The notes beneath the pieces were generated by a model, which did not search any database, was not told the DNA's origin, and saw only the letters and a program-made list of their open reading frames with translations. Source: Campylobacterota bacterium (GTDB taxonomy: Bacteria > Campylobacterota > Campylobacteria > Campylobacterales > Sulfurospirillaceae). Taken from it: a stretch of DNA of 6,725 bases. A program made the translations under genes and the position numbers. Below are positions 1 through 6,690 of the stretch, in pieces; positions within the stretch are counted from its first letter, which is position 1; each line of letters starts with the position of its first letter. The DNA lies in assembly GCA_009930355.1 (NCBI GenBank), contig RZYK01000110.1, positions 1 to 6,725 on the forward strand, in the 5' to 3' direction.

Positions 1-54
1 TTCTCATGTATCGCCGCCTTAAAGGAATTACAAAATACTATCTGGGGCATTTTT
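1..54. other. Left-edge segment without an assignable gene
   Basis: No complete gene fits here. The reading frame of the following gene stays open to the left edge but has no in-frame ATG, GTG or TTG before position 55, and its translation does not resemble the start of a FIST domain. A second + frame ends with TAA at 20-22 and could be the last codons of an upstream gene. On the minus strand an ATG at 7-5 has a possible AAGG ribosome site about nine bases before it, so a divergent gene cannot be excluded. None of these can be settled without the sequence to the left. Confidence 0.3.
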
Positions 55-2862
55 GTGAAATTAATCAACCATACCTATCAAACGCTTGAGGCGTTAGAAG
101 TCTTTGTTAAAGGTACTTTTAAAGGCGATGAGCACTTACTCATTCAACTTTTTTGTGGTGAAGTCGAACACCATCAACTCTCTTCTGTTATCTCTTTTTT
201 AAAATCCATTCTTTCTAACAGTGTACTCATTGGGGCTAGTACCGCTGGAGAGATAGCTTCGGGAGTGATATATTCGCATTCGATACAAATCAGTTTTTGC
301 CATCTTGAAAAATCTCAAGCGAAGGTTTACTATTTTGACGATGCCAATTTTGAAAATGGAAAAAAAGCCGCACAGGCACTCTTAGAAGATGATGCCAAAG
401 TATGCATCGCTTTTTCACACCCTTTTGGAGAGGATGATAGTGAATCCTTTTTGGAAGGATTTAATATGCACGCATCACATATTCCTTTAGCAGGGGGTAA
501 TGTTGCGGATAAATTTTTACTTCAAAAAACGTCTATTGTCTATGAAAATAAAATCGTAGAGCAAGGTATTGTACTGGTTGGCTTAAGTGGAAAATCTTTA
601 CATGTAAACAGTGCATACTCTTTGGGTTGGACACCTTTGGGTAAAGAGTTTGTGGTAACAAAAGCACACAATAATGCACTCTACGAAATTGATGGTGTGC
701 CTGTAAAGTCGATTTATGAGCACTATTTAGGAAGCGATAGTGTGAAAAAATTTCCTTACAATGCAATGGAATTTCCGTTTATGAAAATGTCTGATGGCAT
801 CGAGGTGTACCGTTCTTTAATTGCTCAAAACACAGATGGTTCTTTGCACTATGCAGGGCATCTTAATGTAGGAGATAAGATACGTTTTGCTATTGGAAAT
901 ATTGAAGAGATTATGCAAAAAGCCTTATTTCTTCAAGAAAAGATGGATGAAAAACCAGTTGAAGCCCTTTTTGTCTATTCGTGTAGTGCACGACAACTTT
1001 TTCTCAAAGAGCATTTGAATTATGAGTGTGAGCTTTTAGAAAATATTGCGCCAACGGCTGGATTTTTTACCTATGGAGAGTTTTTTCATTCAAAGCATAA
1101 AAATCAGCTTTTTAATCTTGCCACCACAGTTCTAGGGCTGAGTGAGTCTGACTTTATGGTGAGTCATACGGTGACTAAAACGCCAGAAGTACACTGTTCT
1201 ACACTCAAATCCCTGACCCATCTAGTCAATACAACTCAGCATGAACTCGATGTTAGTGTCAATTTTCTCAATCAATATAAAAAAATTTTAGACGCATCTT
1301 GCATGGTTTCTAAGGTGAGTGTTGATAAGGTAATTACCTATGTTAGTGAGCCTTTTTGTGAAATGGCTGGTTTTTCAAAAGAGGAGATTTTAGGTCAAAG
1401 TCACCGTATTTTTAGACCCAGTGATGCTGACCCTTCTTTGTATGATGAGCTTTGGGAGACAATACATAAAAAAGAGATATGGAAAGGCATCACCAAAGGG
1501 GTTAATAAAAGTGGGCAAACGCACTATTTGCAAAATACGATTATGCCTATTTTGGATGAAAATGGGGAGATTTTAGAGTATATTTGTGCGCATTTTGATA
1601 TCACGGATTTGGTGCTTAAAGAGAGAATTATTGAGAAGCATTTTAAGGATGAACTCACAGGTTTTGGAAACAGAGAAGCTCTTTTTTACCGTTTAAATTT
1701 AGACCATCAGGCTAAATTATTGGTTTTGATTAATTTGGTTGGATTTTCAGAGATTAATGACTATTTGGGGTACGATGTCGGGGATGAGCTTTTAAAAAGG
1801 GTTGCCCATTTTTTAATGACGAGTTTTTATCATTACAGTGATGTTGTATTTCGCATTAATGGGGATGAGTTTGCCATTCTTTTATGCGGTAATGAGTTTA
1901 GAAACGATGGCATAGAGGTGTTTATTACTAAAAGTATGAAAGAGTTAGAGAAAAAAGTTTTCACGATTCACGGATATGATGTTGTGCTAAGGCTCAATGT
2001 GGGTGTAGCTGAGGGCAATGATACTAAAGTGTACATGCGTTCGCACATTGCGCTCAAAGAGGCAAAAAAAGAGAATAAGTTGATACTGTTTTACCGTGAT
2101 GAAGACGAGGGATTAAAGCAAAAAACTAAACATAATATACATATTATTCAAAAGATAAAATATGCCATTGAAAATGACCGCATTGTGCCTTTTTTTCAAG
2201 GCATTTACGACAATACATTGAATCAAATCACCAAGTATGAAGTGCTGATGCGTTTGCAAGAAGAGGATGGGAGTTATTTAAGTCCCTATCATTTTTTAGA
2301 GCAGGCGAAAAAGACGAGGTTGTATGAAAAACTGACCAAGATTATGATTCAAAAGGCGTTTGCCTACTTTAAAGATTTGCCGTTTGATTTTTCAATTAAT
2401 CTCACTAAAGGCGATATCCTCTCTTCTTCTGTGAAAGAGTCTTTGTTTGAGCACATTAAAAATTTTCAGTGTGGGCATAGGGTTATTTTAGAAATTGTCG
2501 AATCTGAAGGTATTGAAAATTTTCATGAGATTGCTCATTTTATTCATGAGGCAAAAAAATTAGGGTGCCGGATTGCCATAGATGATTTTGGAACGGGCTA
2601 CTCTAATTTTTCGTATCTGGTTAAGCTTGATGTTGATTTTTTAAAGATAGATGGCTCATTAATTCGAGATATGAATAACAATGATGTCAATTTTATGATG
2701 GTCGATACCATGGTCTCTTTTGCCCATAAAATGGGGTATGAAGTGGTTGCTGAGTTTGTGGATAATCCCAAAGTTCAAGCGCTGCTGGAATCTTTACATG
2801 TAAACTTCTCGCAAGGGTATTTATTTAGTAAACCAGCCCCTATAATTGATGTGAATCTTTAA
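55..2862 (+). CDS. FIST-PAS-GGDEF-EAL sensor protein, probable c-di-GMP phosphodiesterase
   Basis: Predicted cytoplasmic signalling protein of 935 aa that would bind a small ligand and change c-di-GMP level; I see no signal peptide or membrane segment. Domains in order: FIST_N (about 28-180), FIST_C (about 187-345, with the SLGWTPLG stretch at 189-196, YSCSAR at 308-313 and a GFFTYGEFF segment near 336-344), PAS (about 411-515), GGDEF (about 532-680) and EAL (about 697-930). The GGDEF domain is degenerate: the signature reads NGDEF (602-606), the first metal Asp is Asn560, and the inhibitory RxxD is HYSD (593-596). The EAL domain keeps E729 (as EVL), N782, E816, D843-D844, K864, E900 and Q920; only the last Glu of the EGVE loop is changed, to D903. 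The likely output is therefore c-di-GMP hydrolysis. FIST domains are thought to sense small molecules such as amino acids; the ligand here is unknown. The start is GTG with a weak GGGG stretch at 44-47; a start left of the window cannot be ruled out. It lies 11 bases before psrA. Confidence 0.9.
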   Translation: MKLINHTYQTLEALEVFVKGTFKGDEHLLIQLFCGEVEHHQLSSVISFLKSILSNSVLIGASTAGEIASGVIYSHSIQISFCHLEKSQAKVYYFDDANFENGKKAAQALLEDDAKVCIAFSHPFGEDDSESFLEGFNMHASHIPLAGGNVADKFLLQKTSIVYENKIVEQGIVLVGLSGKSLHVNSAYSLGWTPLGKEFVVTKAHNNALYEIDGVPVKSIYEHYLGSDSVKKFPYNAMEFPFMKMSDGIEVYRSLIAQNTDGSLHYAGHLNVGDKIRFAIGNIEEIMQKALFLQEKMDEKPVEALFVYSCSARQLFLKEHLNYECELLENIAPTAGFFTYGEFFHSKHKNQLFNLATTVLGLSESDFMVSHTVTKTPEVHCSTLKSLTHLVNTTQHELDVSVNFLNQYKKILDASCMVSKVSVDKVITYVSEPFCEMAGFSKEEILGQSHRIFRPSDADPSLYDELWETIHKKEIWKGITKGVNKSGQTHYLQNTIMPILDENGEILEYICAHFDITDLVLKERIIEKHFKDELTGFGNREALFYRLNLDHQAKLLVLINLVGFSEINDYLGYDVGDELLKRVAHFLMTSFYHYSDVVFRINGDEFAILLCGNEFRNDGIEVFITKSMKELEKKVFTIHGYDVVLRLNVGVAEGNDTKVYMRSHIALKEAKKENKLILFYRDEDEGLKQKTKHNIHIIQKIKYAIENDRIVPFFQGIYDNTLNQITKYEVLMRLQEEDGSYLSPYHFLEQAKKTRLYEKLTKIMIQKAFAYFKDLPFDFSINLTKGDILSSSVKESLFEHIKNFQCGHRVILEIVESEGIENFHEIAHFIHEAKKLGCRIAIDDFGTGYSNFSYLVKLDVDFLKIDGSLIRDMNNNDVNFMMVDTMVSFAHKMGYEVVAEFVDNPKVQALLESLHVNFSQGYLFSKPAPIIDVNL
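593..609. repeat. 17-bp direct repeat, copy 1, with 12-bp palindrome
   Basis: The 17 bases AATCTTTACATGTAAAC occur identically here and at 2789-2805. Inside is a perfect 12-bp palindrome, TTTACATGTAAA (597-608). Both copies are in the same reading frame of the same gene and encode SLHVN. Shorter relatives are TTACATGTAA at 5430-5439 in psrB (different frame) and TTTACATGTA at 3644-3653 in psrA. This copy sits mid-gene with no evident promoter, so on its own it is unlikely to be a working operator. Confidence 0.5.
2789..2805. repeat. 17-bp direct repeat, copy 2, possible operator upstream of psrA
   Basis: This is identical to 593-609, with the palindrome TTTACATGTAAA at 2793-2804. It lies in the last part of the FIST-EAL coding region, about 70 bases before the psrA start. 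It is 36 bases upstream of an exact TATAAT, which would place its centre near -54 from a predicted transcription start at about 2853. A dimeric regulator site is plausible by position and symmetry, but the bases also encode protein and the function is inference. Confidence 0.35.
2818..2846 (+). promoter_or_regulatory. Possible internal promoter for psrABC
   Basis: An exact TATAAT lies at 2841-2846, inside the 3' end of the preceding gene, and would start transcription near 2853, about 20 bases before the psrA start codon. No good TTGACA is seen 17 bases upstream; the region at 2818-2823 reads TATTTA. Campylobacterota sigma-70 promoters often lack a clear -35 and use T-rich upstream sequence instead, which fits. 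In AT-rich DNA a chance TATAAT is common, so this is tentative. Confidence 0.3.
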
Positions 2863-2864
2863 GT

Positions 2865-2869
2865 AAGGA
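2865..2869 (+). promoter_or_regulatory. Ribosome binding site of psrA
   Basis: AAGGA lies directly after the TAA (2860-2862) of the upstream gene. It stands 4 bases before the GTG at 2874 and 7 bases before the in-frame TTG at 2877. The longer spacing is nearer the usual optimum, so translation may begin at TTG 2877, which shortens the protein by one residue. An ATG at 2869 is in another frame and stops after 12 codons. Confidence 0.6.
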
Positions 2870-2873
2870 TGGT

Positions 2874-5147
2874 GTGTTGTTTACTCAAAACAGAAGAGAT
2901 TTTTTAAAAATTGCTACCGCAACTCCTTTTATTCCTGGTAGTTTAGGCGCCATGGGAGAGCTTACGTTATGTTGCGAAGATAAATCCATTCGCTCTATGT
3001 GCGAAATGTGTAGCAGTCGATGTCCTATGGAGGCTCGTGTGGTTAATGGCAAAGTCGTCGCTTTGCAAGGCAATGCGTATGATAAAGCTATGGGAACCTC
3101 TTTGTGTGCAAGAGGCGTTGCGGGTATTTCACAGCTTTATGATGAGCAAAGGCTCACACAGCCTCTGATACGTGTGGGGAAAAGAGGCGAAAATAAATGG
3201 CGTGTGGTAAGCCTTGAAGAAGCTTTAGAATACATTGCCACCAAATTAAATCATTTAAAAAAAACGTATGGGGCACGAAGTGTTATTTTTTCTTCCAAAA
3301 CAGGTGAATCCTACGATATGTTACGCTCTTTTGCTTATGCGTTTGGCTCACCCAATGTTTTTTCTCACTGGAGTTCGTGTCCGATTGCGATTGAGAGTGC
3401 GTTTGAGCATACCTTTGGTGAAACCATGCACCGTGATTTTGAAAATGCGAACTATATCCTCAATTTTGGACATAACCTTTTTGAAGGGCTAGACATTCCC
3501 CTTACCAAAGCAATGGCTCGTTTTGCTTCAAATCCTTCTAAGAAACTCATTGTGTTTGATCCTCGTTTTTCACTGATGGCTTCTAAGGCGAATGAGTGGC
3601 ATCCCATTAAAGCAGGAAGCGATTTGGCGTTTGTTTTAGCTCTTTTACATGTATGGATTCGTGATGGGAAATACGATAAAAATTTTGTGCAACACTATAC
3701 CATTGGGTTTGATAAACTTGAAAAAGCACTCAAAGAGAGTACTCCTCAATGGCAAGAGCGTTTAACGGGTATTGAAGCCAGTGTGGTAGAGCGCATTGCA
3801 GATGAGGTGTACCAAGCAGCGCCTCGGTGTATTATTGATTGGGGACATAAAGCAACGACTTCTCCTGCTGAGTACCAGCGAAGCAGAGCTATTTTGATTG
3901 CTAATATTTTAATGGGGAATGTGGAGAAAAGAGGAGGGATTTATTTTCCCAAGAGTGCTAAACGTATTAATGCCATCTCTTTTGATGAAATAATCCCTAC
4001 TCTTAATGAGGCTTATCCTAGAATGTTTCCCAATGAGGAGCGTTTAGATGGGGCAGGTCAGCATGGTTCATACGTGTTTGTTCCTAAGGAGCATGGCGTG
4101 TTACAAGCCATTCCTGAGGCGATACTATCGCAAAACCCCTATCCCCTTAAAGGATGGTTTATAACCCGCCACAATCCCTTAGTGACCCTCGCGCATCCTC
4201 AAAAAATGAAAGAAGCGATGCAAACCTTAGCGTTTATTGTCGTTAATGATATTTACCTCAGCGATACAGCGATGATGGCAGATGTGGTTTTACCTGAAGC
4301 CACTTATTTGGAGCGGGATGAGGGGATTCGTGATCAAAGTGATAAAGTGCCTTGTTATACCATGCGAAACCGTGTAATTCCTCCTTTGCATGGCACAAAA
4401 AGCGCCTTAGAGATTTTACGAAGTTTGGCACAAAAATTGGGGATAGATAAAAATTATAAGTGGGATACAATGGCAAAACTTCGTGTGCATCAAGCCAAAG
4501 GAGATGATGCTTTTTTAGAAGTATTGCTAAGGCGAGGTGTTGCTACATTTGGTATTCCCGAACTTTTTTTAAGAGAAAGTAAAGATGTTGAGCGTTTTGT
4601 GGAGCATTATCCAAAGAGTAAGGCTTTGCTCTGTAAAGAGGGCTGTTTTAGCCATTTTTTTCATACTCTGCAAACCCCTTCTGGTAAAGTAGAAATTTTT
4701 TGTGAAATGGTAGAAAAGATTTTTGAGGGGTATGGGCTTCCTTGTGCCGTGGATATGGATGTAACACAAGGGTATCCTTATGTTTTAACGAGTGGTAAAA
4801 GTGCCATTCATACCAATGGGCATACGCATAATGTTCCTTATTTACATCAACTCATGTCGGATAATCCCATTTGGATGCATCCTCAAACAGCAAAAGCGCA
4901 TGGGCTAAAAATGGGGGATGCCTTTTATGTGGAAAATGGCATTTCTAAAGAGAAGGCGACGGCGTTTATTACTGAGGGGATTCGCCCTGATACACTCTTT
5001 GCCTACATGGGATTTGGTAGAGACGCTCCCTCTTTAAAACGTGCACATGGTCAAGGGCTTAATCCCTCAAAACTTCTCTCATTACGCAGTGCTCCTGTGT
5101 GTGGGGCGATGATCACCAATGTGGGTGTGAAGATTATAAAAGTATAG
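2874..5147 (+). CDS. psrA: Polysulfide/thiosulfate reductase catalytic subunit, molybdopterin oxidoreductase
   Basis: Periplasmic Mo-bis-MGD enzyme subunit that would reduce polysulfide or thiosulfate to sulfide with electrons from PsrB. The N-terminus carries a twin-arginine motif, NRRDFLK (6-12), followed by a short weakly hydrophobic stretch, so it should be exported folded by Tat. A [4Fe-4S] site follows, C43-x2-C46-x3-C50 and C78. The SHWSSC segment puts Cys169 where PsrA/PhsA proteins have their Mo ligand. Family-typical stretches include NFGHNLFEG (197-205), the FDPR segment at 228-231 and the cofactor-binding C-terminal domain from about 633, with HTNGHTHN at 646-653. At 757 aa it has the usual PsrA/PhsA length and is shorter than arsenate reductase ArrA. 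Order and spacing with psrB and psrC identify the complex type. The substrate cannot be decided from sequence: polysulfide is favoured by the close match of PsrC to the Wolinella anchor, with thiosulfate as the main alternative. Start is GTG 2874 or TTG 2877. No dedicated maturation chaperone gene is in the window. Confidence 0.88.
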   Translation: MLFTQNRRDFLKIATATPFIPGSLGAMGELTLCCEDKSIRSMCEMCSSRCPMEARVVNGKVVALQGNAYDKAMGTSLCARGVAGISQLYDEQRLTQPLIRVGKRGENKWRVVSLEEALEYIATKLNHLKKTYGARSVIFSSKTGESYDMLRSFAYAFGSPNVFSHWSSCPIAIESAFEHTFGETMHRDFENANYILNFGHNLFEGLDIPLTKAMARFASNPSKKLIVFDPRFSLMASKANEWHPIKAGSDLAFVLALLHVWIRDGKYDKNFVQHYTIGFDKLEKALKESTPQWQERLTGIEASVVERIADEVYQAAPRCIIDWGHKATTSPAEYQRSRAILIANILMGNVEKRGGIYFPKSAKRINAISFDEIIPTLNEAYPRMFPNEERLDGAGQHGSYVFVPKEHGVLQAIPEAILSQNPYPLKGWFITRHNPLVTLAHPQKMKEAMQTLAFIVVNDIYLSDTAMMADVVLPEATYLERDEGIRDQSDKVPCYTMRNRVIPPLHGTKSALEILRSLAQKLGIDKNYKWDTMAKLRVHQAKGDDAFLEVLLRRGVATFGIPELFLRESKDVERFVEHYPKSKALLCKEGCFSHFFHTLQTPSGKVEIFCEMVEKIFEGYGLPCAVDMDVTQGYPYVLTSGKSAIHTNGHTHNVPYLHQLMSDNPIWMHPQTAKAHGLKMGDAFYVENGISKEKATAFITEGIRPDTLFAYMGFGRDAPSLKRAHGQGLNPSKLLSLRSAPVCGAMITNVGVKIIKV

Positions 5148-5155
5148 GGCTGGAA

Positions 5156-5722
5156 ATGGGAAAAGCGTATCGGTTACTGTATGATGAAAATGCGTGTATT
5201 GGCTGTCAAGCGTGCAGCGTGGCTTGTCGTGTCGAACACGGTGTTCCTGAGAATTTTTTTAGGCTTCAAGTACGTATGGAGCTTCAAGGTGTTTTCCCTC
5301 GTTTAGGAATGAGTTATGAGCGCATGGCGTGTGTGATGTGTGAAGATGCTCCGTGTGTGAGTGTGTGTCCCACCTTCGCCTCCTTTCAAGATAAAGACGG
5401 TTTGGTACATATTGACGAGCGGGTATGCATTACATGTAAATATTGTATTTTAGCGTGTCCGTATCACGCCCGTTTTATCAACCCCCTAAAAAATGTGGTT
5501 GAGAAGTGTGATTTTTGTTATGAAAGTAGGGTTTCAAAAGCGTTATTACCTGTGTGTGTGAGTATTTGTCCTACGGAAGCATTGATATTTGGCGATATGA
5601 ATGAACAGGATTCTTTAGTACATCAAACCTCTTACAAAGAAGCGCTCATTTTTCCCAAAGCACATCTTAAAACAAAGCCAAAAGTTGCGTTTGTTCCCAA
5701 ACGTAAAGGAATGAAATCATGA
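5156..5722 (+). CDS. psrB: Polysulfide/thiosulfate reductase iron-sulfur subunit
   Basis: Electron-transfer subunit of 188 aa that links the membrane anchor PsrC to PsrA. Sixteen Cys make four [4Fe-4S] sites in the DMSO-reductase-B pattern: C14-C17-C20-C24, C59-C62-C67-C71, C91-C94-C97-C101, and C118-C121 with C134-C138. In this family the clusters pair as 1 with 4 and 2 with 3. It has no signal peptide of its own and presumably crosses the membrane by Tat bound to PsrA. I chose the ATG at 5156, with AGGG at 5146-5149 six bases upstream. A GTG at 5099 would add 19 residues that overlap the psrA end, match nothing in the family and exceed the usual length of about 190 aa. The gap to psrA is 8 bases, and the end overlaps psrC by 4 bases (ATGA), which points to coupled translation. 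Confidence 0.9.
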   Translation: MGKAYRLLYDENACIGCQACSVACRVEHGVPENFFRLQVRMELQGVFPRLGMSYERMACVMCEDAPCVSVCPTFASFQDKDGLVHIDERVCITCKYCILACPYHARFINPLKNVVEKCDFCYESRVSKALLPVCVSICPTEALIFGDMNEQDSLVHQTSYKEALIFPKAHLKTKPKVAFVPKRKGMKS

Positions 5723-6687
5723 GTCCTGTCTGGGGAAGTATGGCGCAATATGAGATGGTGCATTGGTCATGGGCGATTGCGGTCTATCTTTTTTTAGCGG
5801 GGCTTAGTTCGGGTTCTATTATGGTGGCTCTTTTAGTAAAATGGAACCGTCATGAGCGGAGTAACTCTTCGATTTGGGATGCGATGATTAAATCAGGGGC
5901 GGTGGTCGCACCTCTTTCCATCCTTTTAGGTTTGTTCCTTTTGGTGGTTGATTTAGGATGTCCTTTGTCGTTTTATTGGCTTTTGATTCGTTATAACATT
6001 ACTTCAGTCATGAGTTTAGGTGTACTTTTTTTACTACTTTATACGCCTATTGTAATGGTGTTTATGTTATTGGTCTTTGAGCGAAGTGTCATGAAATACA
6101 CTTTTTTATCACCTTTAATTGCGTTGATTCAAGCGGTCAAAGAGCTTCACTCGTATGCCAAAATAATTGAGTATTTTCTCTTTATTACAGCGTTGTGTAT
6201 TAGTTCGTATACAGGCTTTTTGCTTTCAGCATTGTATGCGATTCCTTTATGGAATAGCCCTATTTTACCTATTTTATTTATTACATCTAGTATCTCTTTG
6301 GGGATTGCAGTCAATATTTTAACAGGATTACTTTTTTTCAAAAGTACGATTAATGAGGAGAGTATCAAGTATCTTTTAGTACTTGATTTGCGGGTTATTT
6401 TAACGGAATTGCCACTTTTAGCTCTTTTGTTTATTGGAATGTTTTACGCAGGCGCTGAATCAGCAAATGCTGCAAAAGCCGCACTTTCACAAGGATTTTG
6501 GGCAGGACTTTTTTGGTTTGGGGTTATTGGAGTAGGGCTTTGTTTGCCTTTGTTAACGGTGATGATTGCATTAAAAAGTCATGTGTATCGTATTAGTTAC
6601 GTGGTCATTAATTCTATGGTTGTGATTGGAGGCGTTCTCATTCTTCGCTATTATATCGTGTATGCAGGGCAAATTTATTTAGGATAG
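5719..6687 (+). CDS. psrC: Polysulfide reductase membrane anchor, NrfD/PsrC family
   Basis: Integral membrane quinol dehydrogenase of 322 aa that passes electrons from menaquinol to PsrB. Hydrophobic segments suggest eight helices, at about 15-40, 58-80, 96-120, 150-172, 181-206, 220-243, 261-284 and 292-315, as expected for PsrC. Six residues reported, as I recall, as essential in Wolinella succinogenes PsrC (Y23, D76, Y159, D218, E225, R305) have counterparts in matching local contexts: Y23 in AVYLFLAGLS, D78 in VVDLG, Y164 in SSYTGF, D223 and E230 in the LDLRVILTELP segment with the same spacing of seven, and R310 in LILRYY. This supports a working quinol site and a true PsrC rather than a generic NrfD. 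The ATG overlaps the psrB stop as ATGA, with AAAGGA at 5705-5710 eight bases upstream. The regulator gene follows after three bases. Confidence 0.92.
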   Translation: MSPVWGSMAQYEMVHWSWAIAVYLFLAGLSSGSIMVALLVKWNRHERSNSSIWDAMIKSGAVVAPLSILLGLFLLVVDLGCPLSFYWLLIRYNITSVMSLGVLFLLLYTPIVMVFMLLVFERSVMKYTFLSPLIALIQAVKELHSYAKIIEYFLFITALCISSYTGFLLSALYAIPLWNSPILPILFITSSISLGIAVNILTGLLFFKSTINEESIKYLLVLDLRVILTELPLLALLFIGMFYAGAESANAAKAALSQGFWAGLFWFGVIGVGLCLPLLTVMIALKSHVYRISYVVINSMVVIGGVLILRYYIVYAGQIYLG

Positions 6688-6690
6688 GGC

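Noticed and set aside
36..41. TACTAT as a -10 box for the first gene
   Set aside because: It would place the transcription start only about seven bases before the GTG, leaving no room for a ribosome site, and no -35 can be examined within the window.
533..766. Minus-strand open frame of 77 codons; similar ones at 2885-3073, 4258-4476, 4569-4769 and 6147-6368
   Set aside because: All are antisense to clearly coding genes, have no family resemblance, and show no promoter or ribosome site worth noting.
2863..2873. A terminator between the sensor gene and psrA
   Set aside because: The gap is 11 bases and contains the ribosome site; there is no space for a hairpin and T-run.
3268..3492. A 74-codon open frame on the + strand inside psrA
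   Set aside because: It lies wholly within well-conserved psrA sequence in another frame, and its translation is Arg/Leu-rich with no recognisable domain; it is a shadow frame.
5099..5155. A longer psrB start at GTG 5099, adding 19 residues
   Set aside because: The extension lies inside the psrA end, has no ribosome site, does not resemble PsrB N-termini, and the ATG at 5156 gives the normal family length with a good ribosome site.
4563..5260. T7-T8 runs (near 4564 and 5251) as possible phase-variable tracts
   Set aside because: They are short, are expected in AT-rich coding DNA, and leave the frame intact; Campylobacterota phase variation usually uses longer G or C tracts.
5345..5570. GT-rich near-repeats TGTGTGAGT at about 5354 and 5558 in psrB
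   Set aside because: They encode the equivalent CVSVCP and CVSICP ferredoxin motifs, so the similarity follows from protein constraint and not from a mobile or phase-variable repeat.
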